A stretch of DNA of 64,000 nt from Bacteroidota bacterium (GTDB taxonomy: Bacteria; Bacteroidota; Bacteroidia; Chitinophagales; Chitinophagaceae). Location of the stretch: assembly GCA_947456625.1 (NCBI GenBank), contig CANGQJ010000002.1, positions 62,001-126,000 of the forward strand, given 5' to 3'. Positions 1-7,971 of this stretch are shown here, piece after piece (positions within the stretch are counted from its first letter, which is position 1; every line of letters begins with the position of its first letter). The notes beneath the pieces were generated by a model that was not told the DNA's origin, ran no database searches, and worked only from the letters and a program-made list of their open reading frames with translations. Position numbers and translations under genes: made by a program.

Positions 1-582
1 AATGAAAAGGACTATCCTCAATTGGCAACCATAATTACAAGTTTAAAAAACTGGGATCATGCAGCTGTTGCAAATAGTAACGGTGCCGCGTTATATAATT
101 TGGCATATTATATGGTGCCAAAAATAATGAAAAGTGGGAGCAATGATAAACTAGCGCGTAAAGTTGATAAGCTCACTTTAAATGAAGCAGTAATTGTTTA
201 TGAAAAAATATATGAGTACTTAATTAAGAATTTTGGAAGAACCGATATTGTATTAGGTGATTTACAAAAATTAGTAAGAGGCGATGAAAGTTGGCCACAA
301 GGCGGTATGCCCGATGTATTAGCAGCAGTAATGTCAGAGCCTTATATTAATGGTACCCGAAAAATGAATAGTGGTGATGCCTATATTAATATTGTAAAAT
401 TTCCAAAGGACGGAAGTTTACCTCATATAGAAACCGTAAATACATTTGGTGCTAGTATGCATGAGGAAAGTCCACATTTTGCAGACCAAAGAGCATTGTA
501 TCAAGCACAAACTTTAAAGCCAATGACACTAGATAAGAATGAGGTTTTAAAAAATGCGGAAAAAATTTATCACCCTTTTTAA
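1..582 (+). CDS. Penicillin acylase family (S45) hydrolase, C-terminal part only
   Basis: The reading frame is open from the first base, so the gene begins upstream of the window. The TTG start in the ORF track at 22 is an artefact of the edge. About 193 residues are visible. They resemble the C-terminal beta-chain of S45 N-terminal-nucleophile hydrolases (penicillin, cephalosporin and acyl-homoserine-lactone acylases), including GDLQKLVRGDESWPQGG and the block FGASMHEESPHFADQ near the end. The family cleaves amide bonds in the periplasm. The catalytic serine lies outside the window, so activity and substrate cannot be judged. A second, complete S45 enzyme lies at 28873-31308. The gene converges on a nucleotide-sugar dehydrogenase and shares a terminator hairpin with it. 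Confidence 0.8.
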   Translation, partial: NEKDYPQLATIITSLKNWDHAAVANSNGAALYNLAYYMVPKIMKSGSNDKLARKVDKLTLNEAVIVYEKIYEYLIKNFGRTDIVLGDLQKLVRGDESWPQGGMPDVLAAVMSEPYINGTRKMNSGDAYINIVKFPKDGSLPHIETVNTFGASMHEESPHFADQRALYQAQTLKPMTLDKNEVLKNAEKIYHPF

Positions 583-600
583 AAATGTAAAGTTACTTTT

Positions 601-634
601 AAATAGTTACAGCCTAGCTGTAACTATTTTTTTG
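601..634. terminator. Bidirectional intrinsic terminator
   Basis: A perfect 12-bp stem (AAATAGTTACAG / CTGTAACTATTT) with a 5-nt loop is followed by a T run on the plus strand. It separates the convergent S45 gene and the dehydrogenase gene. The stop codon and last few codons of the minus-strand gene lie inside the stem. Confidence 0.85.
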
Positions 635-1878
635 TCTAGTATAGACTTCGTATCAAATAGTACACTATCCTTTGTGCGCATTAATTTACCATAGTCAAGC
701 GTTTTGAAAAAGTCATGCGCTACTGTTAATACAATACCATCGTATTGTTCAATGCTTGTGATAAGGGCAATGCCGTGTTTAGCAAACACTTCGGATGCAT
801 TTGCAAATGGATCAAATACATGTACCTCAAATCCCATTTGAGAAAGTATATTGTAAATATCAAAAACTTTTGAATTTCTTATATCTGGACAGTTTTCTTT
901 AAATGTAACGCCTAATAAAATTATTTTAGTGCCTTTAATGGGCAGCCCCTTTTCATTTATTAATCTTGCAAGTTTATTTGAAATAAATGCACTCATGTTG
1001 TCATTTACTGCTCTTCCTGATAATATTACTTGCGGGTTGTGTCCAAGTTGCTTTGCTTTATATGCAAGGTAGTAAGGATCAACGCCAATACAGTGTCCGC
1101 CAACAAGTCCTGGCTTAAAAGGTAAAAAATTCCATTTTGTAGCAGCCGCATCTAATACTTCCTGCGTATCAATATTCATTTTATCAAATATTAATGCAAG
1201 TTCATTTACAAAAGAAATATTAATATCTCTTTGGGCATTTTCAATGGACTTAGAAGCCTCTGCTACTTTAATACTAGACGCTTTATGTGTGCCTGCAGTA
1301 ATAATACTTGCATACAAATCATCCACCTCCTGGGCTACTTGTGGCGTGGAACCCGAAGTTACTTTTTTAATTTTTGTAATTGTATTTACTTTATCTCCAG
1401 GATTAATTCGTTCAGGGGAATAGCCGCAATAAAAATCTGTATTAAAAATTAAGCCGCTTGATTTTTCTAATACTGGAACACAATCCTCTTCGGTGCAACC
1501 AGGATAAACCGTGCTCTCATAAATAACAATATCTCCTTTTTTCAAAATAGTGCCTATCATTGCGCTCGCATCCAGTAATGGTTTTAAATCAGGAAGTTTA
1601 TTTTGATCAACAGGAGTTGGAACTGTAATTATAAATACGTTGCAATGTTTAATGGAATGTATCGCATCACTTATTTTAAGCCCTTTTGAATTACTAATTT
1701 CGGCTGGCGTAGTTTGCAAAGTATCATCTTGTCCATTTTGAATAGCAATTACCCTTTTGGAATTTATATCAAACCCAACTACCTGATATTTTTTTCCAAA
1801 TTCAATAGCCAAAGGAAGGCCCACATAGCCAAGCCCAATGATAGCAATGGAATAATTTGAATTAAGGGAATGATTCAT
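607..1878 (-). CDS. UDP-sugar 6-dehydrogenase of the TviB/WbpO/VipA type
   Basis: This cytoplasmic NAD-dependent enzyme of 423 residues oxidises C6 of a UDP-hexosamine to the uronic acid, most likely UDP-GalNAc or UDP-GlcNAc, for polysaccharide synthesis. The N-terminal Rossmann motif GLGYVGLP (about 15-22) and the catalytic block GGHCIGVDPYY, with the nucleophile at Cys263, are both present. So is the C-terminal domain with LGVTFKENCPDIRNS. The length is normal for the family. The choice of TviB/WbpO type over UDP-glucose dehydrogenase rests on PERINPGD and the GHCIGVDPYYL form. No glycosyltransferase or epimerase is nearby, so it is an orphan. It follows the DUF1684 gene by 22 bp and is probably cotranscribed with it. 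Confidence 0.88.
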   Translation of the reverse strand: MNHSLNSNYSIAIIGLGYVGLPLAIEFGKKYQVVGFDINSKRVIAIQNGQDDTLQTTPAEISNSKGLKISDAIHSIKHCNVFIITVPTPVDQNKLPDLKPLLDASAMIGTILKKGDIVIYESTVYPGCTEEDCVPVLEKSSGLIFNTDFYCGYSPERINPGDKVNTITKIKKVTSGSTPQVAQEVDDLYASIITAGTHKASSIKVAEASKSIENAQRDINISFVNELALIFDKMNIDTQEVLDAAATKWNFLPFKPGLVGGHCIGVDPYYLAYKAKQLGHNPQVILSGRAVNDNMSAFISNKLARLINEKGLPIKGTKIILLGVTFKENCPDIRNSKVFDIYNILSQMGFEVHVFDPFANASEVFAKHGIALITSIEQYDGIVLTVAHDFFKTLDYGKLMRTKDSVLFDTKSILDKKIVTARL

Positions 1879-1900
1879 TCAGCCAAAGTTAATGGACTGA

Positions 1901-2791
1901 TTAATGATGTCCATAATTTTTTTCTCCAGCCTCAATATTTAGTGCTAAACGGTTTTGTTTAGGGGGCAAAGGACAGGTAGCATAAGCTGTAAAAGCGCAA
2001 GGTGGATTATACGCTTTATTAAAGTCAATAACTGTATTCCCCTCCTTGTCAGGCTTTGGAATATCTAAAAACCTTCCAGCACCATAAGTAGTTACACCAG
2101 AACTTTGATCCGCAAAAACTAAAAATAAATTAGAACCGCCTTCATCTATTACATCCAAAGTATAGGTTTGACCATTTTTCTGAAATTCTAATTTACCCGC
2201 ATTTTTAGTGGGCGTAGTTTGACCAAGTACGTTTGTAATCATTAAATAATCCTGTGCTGGCTGAACTAGTTTAGCATTCACTTTCCAATTTTCAGTTATT
2301 GGGAATCTTTCAATTCCTTTAAATTCTAATAAAGTTTTAGCTTTTAAATTTCTAAATCTAACACCCACTTTATCTTCTCTTTTGATTATAACCCAGGAAA
2401 ATGGACCATAATCCATTACCGCCTCTTTGGTATTGGGTCCAAAAACAGCATATTTACTATTTTGTTGGGTGACTTTTTTATTTATAGTAATATTAAAGTT
2501 TTTATTATTTTCCCATAATACCGAATCCCCTTTAAAATCAAATCTACCAAGGGTATCAGGAAATTTAGTATTGGCATAATGACAATCCAAATTATTTGCA
2601 CTTCCAAAATAGTTCACTCCTGTATGTAACCAAAATAAGCCTTCTAAATTTAACCAACCATTGTCTTGCTTTAAACTTTGTATTCTTTTAGCATGCCATT
2701 GATTAATACTATCCGCATATTTTAAATTTTGGGAAAAAAGGGGACTAAAAAATGCAGTTAATAATAAACTTAATAAGATTGTTTTTTTCAT
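1901..2791 (-). CDS. Exported DUF1684 domain protein
   Basis: The protein has 296 residues with a Sec signal peptide (MKKTILLSLLLTAFFSPLFSQ). The mature part carries the DUF1684 pattern: an N-terminal WHAKRIQSLKQDNGWLNLEG and a C-terminal FNKAYNPPCAFTAYATCPLPP near residue 270. The family is widespread in Bacteroidota and its biochemical function is not known to me. The conserved CAFTAYATCPLPP segment suggests a binding or catalytic site. The gene has a textbook Bacteroidota promoter at 2821-2851 and is the first gene of a probable two-gene operon with the dehydrogenase. Confidence 0.85.
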   Translation of the reverse strand: MKKTILLSLLLTAFFSPLFSQNLKYADSINQWHAKRIQSLKQDNGWLNLEGLFWLHTGVNYFGSANNLDCHYANTKFPDTLGRFDFKGDSVLWENNKNFNITINKKVTQQNSKYAVFGPNTKEAVMDYGPFSWVIIKREDKVGVRFRNLKAKTLLEFKGIERFPITENWKVNAKLVQPAQDYLMITNVLGQTTPTKNAGKLEFQKNGQTYTLDVIDEGGSNLFLVFADQSSGVTTYGAGRFLDIPKPDKEGNTVIDFNKAYNPPCAFTAYATCPLPPKQNRLALNIEAGEKNYGHH

Positions 2792-2798
2792 GTTGCGC

Positions 2799-2826
2799 TA
2801 TTTGTGCATATAAGATAGCACAAATA
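2799..2826. promoter_or_regulatory. Inverted repeat overlapping the DUF1684 promoter
   Basis: Nine-base arms TATTTGTGC and GCACAAATA are perfect complements separated by 10 nt. One arm covers the -7 element and the other lies in the leader, so a dimeric repressor bound here would block transcription. No regulator gene is adjacent. The arms partly reflect the promoter sequence itself, so coincidence is possible. Confidence 0.4.
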
Positions 2827-2851
2827 TAAGTATTTCTTTTTGTCTACCAAA
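2821..2851 (-). promoter_or_regulatory. Bacteroidota sigma-type promoter (-33 TTTG, -7 TATATTTG)
   Basis: On the minus strand TTTG (2851-2848) is followed after exactly 19 nt by TATATTTG (2828-2821). This matches the Bacteroidota consensus TTTG-N19-TAnnTTTG. Transcription should start near 2815, giving a leader of about 25 nt for the DUF1684 gene. It is the best complete promoter match in the window. Confidence 0.8.
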
Positions 2852-2912
2852 TTAGTAGGCTTCTAATTATTTGTGTTATAATTTGTATCTTAGAACTACC
2901 AAAAAATTAAAA

Positions 2913-3362
2913 ATGAAAATTGCTTGTCTCATTACTTTTTTAAGCCTTGGGACTTTGGTCTCAGCACAAAAAACCAATTCAAAAGTTCATATCAACCATA
3001 CTGCTATATTTGTAATGAATCTGGCAGAAACAGGAAAATTTTACAGCAATGTAATTGGGCTGGATACCGTTCCAGAACCATTTCATGATGGTAGACATAT
3101 ATGGTACAAAACCGGTGAGCATACTATGCTTCATGTAATTCAAGGTGCCAATCAAAAAAAGGAGTATTATAAAAATCAGCATACTTGTTTTACGGTTTCT
3201 AATTTTAATGAGTTCACAAATAAATTAACGACGCTTAATTGGCCCTATGAGGACGTAGCGGGTAATAAAAATAAAGTTACTACACGCGTGGATGGCATAC
3301 ATCAAATTTGGGTTCAAGACCCAGATGGTTATTGGATTGAAATTAACGACGATACATTTTAA
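2913..3362 (+). CDS. Exported VOC (glyoxalase/bleomycin-resistance) family protein
   Basis: The ORF track starts at 2871, but the ATG at 2913 gives a clean signal peptide (MKIACLITFLSLGTLVSAQ). The mature protein is one vicinal-oxygen-chelate domain of about 130 residues. INHTAIFVMNL opens the first beta-alpha-beta module and HQIWVQDPDGYWIEIND closes the last, with the family metal ligands likely His and Glu at those ends. VOC proteins bind a divalent metal and act as lyases, dioxygenases or binding proteins; the substrate is not evident. It is six bases upstream of an asparaginase-domain gene and probably heads an operon with it and the DoxX gene. Confidence 0.8.
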   Translation: MKIACLITFLSLGTLVSAQKTNSKVHINHTAIFVMNLAETGKFYSNVIGLDTVPEPFHDGRHIWYKTGEHTMLHVIQGANQKKEYYKNQHTCFTVSNFNEFTNKLTTLNWPYEDVAGNKNKVTTRVDGIHQIWVQDPDGYWIEINDDTF

Positions 3363-3367
3363 TTAAG

Positions 3368-3859
3368 ATGCATACAGGAATTAAAGTATTTATTACAGGT
3401 GGTACTTTTGATAAAGAATATAACGAACTTAATGGTAGTTTATATTTTAAAGAAACACATTTGTTTGAAATGTTGGAATTAGGACGAAGTAAGCTTAACT
3501 TATCCATTCATACCTTAATGATGAAGGATAGTCTTGAATTTGAACAAAAGGATAGAGACACTATTGCCCATGCTTGTAACAATTCAACAGAAAATAAAAT
3601 TCTCATTACACATGGTACCGACACCATGACCGTCACTGCCGAATATTTATTAGCACAATGCCCCAATAAAACCATTGTACTTACTGGTGCCATGGTACCT
3701 TATAAATTTGGAAGTAGCGACGGATTATTTAATTTAGGAAGTGCGCTTGCTTTTGTACAAGTTTTAAAACCAGGAGTGTATATTGCTATGAATGGAAAAG
3801 TATTTGAAGCAGGTAAGGTTAAAAAAAATACCACTAAAGGCGAATTTGAATCTTTTTAA
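3368..3859 (+). CDS. Short single-domain asparaginase
   Basis: At 163 residues the protein is about half the length of classical L-asparaginases and covers only the N-terminal catalytic domain. It has both threonine motifs, TGGTFD near residue 10 and HGTDTMT near residue 80, plus TGAMVPYKFGSSDGLFNLGSALAF. It probably hydrolyses asparagine or a related amide in the cytoplasm, as no signal peptide is seen. The stop at 3859 is followed directly by the DoxX gene, and no lost C-terminal domain is visible downstream in any frame. It therefore looks like a member of the known short asparaginase family and not a truncation. Confidence 0.75.
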   Translation: MHTGIKVFITGGTFDKEYNELNGSLYFKETHLFEMLELGRSKLNLSIHTLMMKDSLEFEQKDRDTIAHACNNSTENKILITHGTDTMTVTAEYLLAQCPNKTIVLTGAMVPYKFGSSDGLFNLGSALAFVQVLKPGVYIAMNGKVFEAGKVKKNTTKGEFESF

Positions 3860-3878
3860 TTTTTTAAAAATAAAACAC

Positions 3879-4247
3879 ATGAAATCAACAAAAATTATTT
3901 ATTGGATTAGTACAGGTATTATTTCTTTATTTGCATTAAGTGCAATTCAAATGAATTCTCAAGCAGCCATTGACGGTGCAAAACACTTATCTATTCCAAG
4001 GTATTTGGGACTTGAAGTAAGTATAGGACAATTAGTTGGGGCTGTTTTATTAGCCGTTCCAGCTGTGCCTGCTCGTTTTAAAGAGTGGGCCTATGTTGGC
4101 TTTGGTATTATGTATTTAACCGCTTTAAATGCGCATATAGCCGTTGGCGATTCCTTTATTCCATTTGGGATGATGGCAGTTATATTTTTTGCATTATTAT
4201 TAACTTCCTACCTTAGCTTTCATAAATTACAAAATGCAAAATCATAG
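3879..4247 (+). CDS. DoxX-like small integral membrane protein
   Basis: The track places the start at 3792, inside the asparaginase gene. The ATG at 3879 is preferred because it gives a 122-residue protein with four membrane helices and leaves a 19-nt spacer. The helices are at about 7-25, 45-65, 72-90 and 95-113, and the first pair contains the SIGQLVGAVLLAVPAVPARFKEWAYVG block of DoxX-type proteins. DoxX relatives are often linked to redox or thiosulfate metabolism, but the function here is unknown. Confidence 0.75.
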   Translation: MKSTKIIYWISTGIISLFALSAIQMNSQAAIDGAKHLSIPRYLGLEVSIGQLVGAVLLAVPAVPARFKEWAYVGFGIMYLTALNAHIAVGDSFIPFGMMAVIFFALLLTSYLSFHKLQNAKS

Positions 4248-4270
4248 CATTCATAAAATATGAGTTAATA

Positions 4271-4303
4271 AAAAAGGCTTCCAAAATTTTGGAAGCCTTT
4301 TTT
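4271..4303. terminator. Bidirectional intrinsic terminator
   Basis: GGCTTCC / GGAAGCC arms around AAAATTTT, flanked by A5 on the left and T7 on the right, form a perfect symmetrical hairpin. It serves the VOC/asparaginase/DoxX operon and the converging serine hydrolase gene. Confidence 0.92.
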
Positions 4304-4319
4304 ATTTTCAAGAAATTAA

Positions 4320-5534
4320 TTACTTGGTTGGCAATGCGCTCAATAAAATTTTTAAGAAGCCATCTATTTGCTTGTCTTCAATCCATCTTAGTACTACTAC
4401 CATATCATTTTCAGGATCTACATAAATTGCATTGGTACCATTTCCAATATGCGCATACGCTGTTGCTGGCGCCGATGGATACATTTTTTTATCCGTGTTT
4501 AAAAAATAGTTCATAAAGCCATAACCTGTATTAGCTTTTGTTGGGGTGCGAGATTTGTTTATCCAATCCTCCGAGATAATTTGTTTACCATTCCAATTTC
4601 CTTTTCTTAATGTTAATAATCCAAACCTAGCCATATCATAGGTATTAATATATAAGCCCCCGCCAAAATGGCCACCACCACTAACCGACTGTACCATTTT
4701 TCCATCTAAAACTATCCAAGCATTGTGATACCCTGTCCAAGCCCATGTATTTGAAGCACCAATTGGGTTCATCACTTCCTCTCTTAATACCTGAGGAAGT
4801 GGCTTGCGCCAAACAGTAGTAGCCGCTAAAGCTAGCGCGTTTACTCTTGTATCATTGTATTTGTAAACTGTACCGGGTTCAAATCTTTTACGAGTAGTCC
4901 ATTCATCCGATTTTTCAGATGGACGGTCGGCCCAATCTGGTTTACCCCACAATACGCCTTCCCAGTCGCTGGTTTGTCTTAATAAGTGATCCCAATTAAT
5001 TTTTCTATTATGTTCGGTTTCAAAAGGATAAATAAAAGATGTTTTTGCAATTGGATTTTGATCTGCAGTAATGCCTTCCCCATTTACAATTTCTATAGGG
5101 GGTAAATAAGTATAAACTGGCTCTTGTATATTTTTTATTAAACCTTTATCAACCGCTAAACCAACTACAGTTGACACCATGCTTTTTGTAACACTATTCA
5201 CCGATTCTACCGAAGTTGGATTTCCCCAACTTGCAATAATATACCCTTTGAAAATAATAATGCCTGCTGCAGGACCCCTTGTGGCCATGGGTCCTATAGG
5301 ATCCGAAAAAGGTTCCTTGCCATATTGCATTGCCTGTGAAAGCCATAAATTTTTGGGTAATTTAGTTTCGTTTTCCTTTGCAAATTCAATGGCTTGATTT
5401 ATTTTATTACTGTCTATGTTAAAAAAAGCCGGCAACTTGGTTTCCCAATTATTTTGACTAGGAAAATATAATTTGCTTTGAGCATTTGTTATGATTGTAA
5501 CAAATAAAAATAAACTTAGTAATGATTTATACAT
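4320..5534 (-). CDS. Exported serine hydrolase of the class C beta-lactamase family
   Basis: The protein has 404 residues with a signal peptide ending TNAQ. The SxxK motif is SVTK with Ser114. The tyrosine motif appears as YKYND near residue 225 and the third motif as HIGNGTN near residue 370. These match penicillin-binding-protein-like esterases and amidases more than true beta-lactamases. A likely role is periplasmic hydrolysis of peptides or esters. It lies 18 bp downstream of the M28 peptidase gene on the same strand, so the two are probably cotranscribed. It is one of three members of this superfamily in the window. Confidence 0.85.
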   Translation of the reverse strand: MYKSLLSLFLFVTIITNAQSKLYFPSQNNWETKLPAFFNIDSNKINQAIEFAKENETKLPKNLWLSQAMQYGKEPFSDPIGPMATRGPAAGIIIFKGYIIASWGNPTSVESVNSVTKSMVSTVVGLAVDKGLIKNIQEPVYTYLPPIEIVNGEGITADQNPIAKTSFIYPFETEHNRKINWDHLLRQTSDWEGVLWGKPDWADRPSEKSDEWTTRKRFEPGTVYKYNDTRVNALALAATTVWRKPLPQVLREEVMNPIGASNTWAWTGYHNAWIVLDGKMVQSVSGGGHFGGGLYINTYDMARFGLLTLRKGNWNGKQIISEDWINKSRTPTKANTGYGFMNYFLNTDKKMYPSAPATAYAHIGNGTNAIYVDPENDMVVVLRWIEDKQIDGFLKILLSALPTK

Positions 5535-5552
5535 TGTAGTTTTTTATTTAAT

Positions 5553-6848
5553 TTATTTTAATTGAGAAGCGTCTACTCTAGTAGGGGTTTCTTTACCGGA
5601 AACAATGGTTCTTGAACTTAATGCAATTGCCTTTATAATTTCATTCATATTATCCATGTCCAGGGTTTGAAATTCATCACTTGGTTTGTGGTAGTTTGGT
5701 TCATTATCCATTTTTGAAGTTGAAATGGTATGCGCTGGAACGCCCAGTCTTGCAAGTGTTGCATTATCAGATCTATAAAATAAATTTTGATCGGTATATG
5801 GATCTGGATAAAACTTAAATGCAGAGCCTTCTAAATTTCTTTGCAAAATTTCACCCATATTTGTTTTTTCATAACCAGTAATATAGGCACTGTTTTTCCC
5901 CCATTTACTTTCGGTCCCAATCATTTCTAAGTTAAACATTGCTTTTACAGTAATTGGATCAAATTGTTTTGAAAAATATTGTGCTCCAAATCCGCCCATT
6001 TCCTCGGCTGTAAATGCAACGAATATTAATGTTCTTTCATTATTATTTAATTTTTTAAAATACTTTGAAAGCATAATCATAGCAGTAGTTCCAGCAGCAT
6101 CGTCGTTAGCACCATTATACACCGAATCTCCGTTTACTGCTTTTGCACTATTCATCCCTAAGTGATCATAATGTCCAGAAAAAATAACGTATTCATTGGC
6201 AAGTGACTTACCTGGTATGACACCTACTACATTAGCTAAATTTAAAGTTTCTATTTTATGTGTTGCTTGAATATTAAATTTTACAGGAGTAGTATTGGTT
6301 AATATAAAAATGATGCTTTTTTGCTTTTCTGTAATATTTGACTTTAATGAAATAAGTCTGTTAAAGCTTGCAGCAAAACTTTCATCTACTAAAACAATTT
6401 GATTTTTGTTAGCAGTCAAAATTTTACGTGCAGCAAGTCCCATGTTGTCTTCTTTGTTAATTTTAACTAGTTCATAGCCACTGGCTTCGGTTACGGTTAA
6501 GTTTGTTTCTGCAGTAACAACAATTATATTTTTGCTATCCATGGTATTGCCATCTAAACTTGCAGATGCATTTATAAACTTGGCACTTAATCTTGAAAAT
6601 TTTTGCAAATAAGAACCACTATTATTAAATGTAGCTAAACCAGTTTGATTGAATTCGTTTGCTATAAAATCGGCAGCTTTGTCTATAGATTTTGTAAAGG
6701 TTCTACGGCCTTCAAGTTCATCAGAAGACAAATACTTCTCAATACGCTCGGTCTCGGATTTATTAATAAGATTTGTGCTTTGTTGGGCATTTGCATTAAA
6801 GCAAATAATAGCAATAAAAAAACCAGAAATTAATGTGCTCTTTTTCAT
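5553..6848 (-). CDS. Exported M28 family zinc aminopeptidase
   Basis: The protein has 431 residues with a signal peptide ending NANAQ. The di-zinc site is readable in order: His226 in SGHYDHLG, bridging Asp249 in GANDDAAG, catalytic Glu282-Glu283 in FTAEEMGG, Glu308 in NLEMIG, and a final His in NYHKPSDE near residue 388. A PA-domain-like insertion lies between residues 95 and 205. The family removes N-terminal residues from peptides in the periplasm or at the cell surface. It is divergent from the ECF sigma operon, with an 8-bp inverted repeat between them. Confidence 0.92.
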   Translation of the reverse strand: MKKSTLISGFFIAIICFNANAQQSTNLINKSETERIEKYLSSDELEGRRTFTKSIDKAADFIANEFNQTGLATFNNSGSYLQKFSRLSAKFINASASLDGNTMDSKNIIVVTAETNLTVTEASGYELVKINKEDNMGLAARKILTANKNQIVLVDESFAASFNRLISLKSNITEKQKSIIFILTNTTPVKFNIQATHKIETLNLANVVGVIPGKSLANEYVIFSGHYDHLGMNSAKAVNGDSVYNGANDDAAGTTAMIMLSKYFKKLNNNERTLIFVAFTAEEMGGFGAQYFSKQFDPITVKAMFNLEMIGTESKWGKNSAYITGYEKTNMGEILQRNLEGSAFKFYPDPYTDQNLFYRSDNATLARLGVPAHTISTSKMDNEPNYHKPSDEFQTLDMDNMNEIIKAIALSSRTIVSGKETPTRVDASQLK

Positions 6849-6888
6849 TTTACTATGATTTATAAATAGATATTAAAGATAAAGCATT

Positions 6889-6909
6889 AAACCTTTAAAG
6901 GAAAGGTTT
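6889..6909. promoter_or_regulatory. Inverted repeat in the M28 / ECF sigma divergent promoter region
   Basis: AAACCTTT and AAAGGTTT are perfect 8-bp complementary arms with a 5-nt spacer. The repeat ends four bases before the -7 element of the sigma gene, where a -33 box would be expected. It could be an operator or activator site. The -33 box itself is missing. Confidence 0.45.
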
Positions 6910-6912
6910 GTC

Positions 6913-6920
6913 TAAATTTG
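6913..6920 (+). promoter_or_regulatory. -7 promoter element TAAATTTG of the ECF sigma gene
   Basis: This is an exact match to TAnnTTTG ending only five bases before the ATG at 6926. The predicted transcription start therefore falls on or just before the start codon, which implies a leaderless message. No TTTG is found 17-20 nt upstream. Confidence 0.55.
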
Positions 6921-6925
6921 TATAT

Positions 6926-7468
6926 ATGCAAAATGATCAAAACTTAATTATTCAAATCCAGCACAGCAATAATAAGGATGCTGCTTTTACTGAATTGGTT
7001 AAAAGGCATCAGCAAAAAATGTATTATCAAATAAAACGAATGGTAAATGAGCATGCCGACGCCGACGATATTTCGCAACAGGTATGGATTAAGGTTTGGA
7101 ATAAATTAGATGGATTTAAAATGGAGAGTGAATTTAGTACCTGGCTTTTTAGAGTGGCCTATAACGAAACAATTAATTTTTTAAAAAAACAAAAAAGGGA
7201 TTTAAACCATAATCAAAGCGAAGCATTTTTGGACTATGAAAATGCCTCCTCCTCAAGTAACGGGCCTAAATCAACACAAATTCAGATTGCATTGGAACAA
7301 GCCATTAAGCAACTCCCTGAAAAACAACAATTTGTATTTATGCTTAGGTATTACGAGGAGTTAAATTATGAAAAAATAGCTAAAATTACAGGCACTACCA
7401 TAGGAGGCGCTAAGGCTAATTTTCACCAAGCATTAAAAAAAATGGAAGAAATTTTAAAAAACACTTAA
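6926..7468 (+). CDS. ECF-subfamily RNA polymerase sigma factor
   Basis: The track start at 6908 is a TTG. The ATG at 6926 gives the usual ECF N-terminus followed by LIIQIQHSNNKDAAFTELVKRHQQ. Region 2 (about 20-90) includes DADDISQQVWIKVW and the -10-binding helix STWLFRVAYNETINFLKK. Region 4 (about 120-175) has LPEKQQFVFMLRYYEELNYEKIAKITGTTIG, the helix-turn-helix that reads the -35. The 180-residue length is standard. It is the first gene of an operon with a single-pass membrane protein (probable anti-sigma) and a Spy/CpxP-like protein, an arrangement that suggests an envelope-stress response. The target promoters are unknown. Confidence 0.93.
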   Translation: MQNDQNLIIQIQHSNNKDAAFTELVKRHQQKMYYQIKRMVNEHADADDISQQVWIKVWNKLDGFKMESEFSTWLFRVAYNETINFLKKQKRDLNHNQSEAFLDYENASSSSNGPKSTQIQIALEQAIKQLPEKQQFVFMLRYYEELNYEKIAKITGTTIGGAKANFHQALKKMEEILKNT

Positions 7469-7501
7469 ACCATTAACACCATTTCAAGTCAAACAATAAC
7501 A

Positions 7502-7954
7502 ATGAGCACAAATAACAATAATAACATTTTTGAAGATAAGCAGTTAGTGCATTCTTTATTTTCTAGCGAGGCCTTAAAGCAAATTGCAGAAAAAAATAAT
7601 GAGGTGCCAGTTGGCTATTTTGAAAATTACGAGTCTAAACTATTAGCCCAAATAAAAAGCACTCAAAACAAACCTAAGCGTTTTGTATACTCAAAATGGG
7701 GACAAATGGCAATTGCGGCCTGTTTTTTTTCTGTTATAACTGGAACTTATTTATTCATTGAAAATCGCATTAACAACAACCTTATTACCGCCAATGTAAG
7801 ATTACAAGAAATAACTACATCTGAAATAAACGCATATGTAAACGCCAACGAGGAATTAGCAGAAATAGACTGGCAGTCCGAAATTACTAAAGAGGCAAGT
7901 AGCCTAGAGTTAATTAACACGCATTTAATGAAGGATACTAATAACGCACAATAA
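7502..7954 (+). CDS. Probable anti-sigma factor, single-pass membrane protein
   Basis: The protein has 150 residues, with a cytoplasmic N-terminal part of about 65 residues, one transmembrane helix (about 70-90, MAIAACFFSVITGTYLFI) and a periplasmic tail of about 60 residues. VPVGYFENYESKLLAQI near residue 37 is typical of the small membrane proteins found next to ECF sigma genes in Bacteroidota. No zinc-binding HxxxCxxC motif is present, so it is not a classical ZAS-type anti-sigma. The role is inferred from position and topology. It begins 33 bp after the sigma gene. Confidence 0.65.
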   Translation: MSTNNNNNIFEDKQLVHSLFSSEALKQIAEKNNEVPVGYFENYESKLLAQIKSTQNKPKRFVYSKWGQMAIAACFFSVITGTYLFIENRINNNLITANVRLQEITTSEINAYVNANEELAEIDWQSEITKEASSLELINTHLMKDTNNAQ

Positions 7955-7971
7955 AATTTAAAATAGCAATT

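Noticed and set aside
3368-3859. Asparaginase as a truncated pseudogene
   Set aside because: Both catalytic threonine motifs and a compact end are present, and no remnant of a second domain follows. Short single-domain members exist.
4289-4516. 75-aa plus-strand ORF starting in the terminator
   Set aside because: It starts inside the terminator hairpin and runs antisense to the serine hydrolase.
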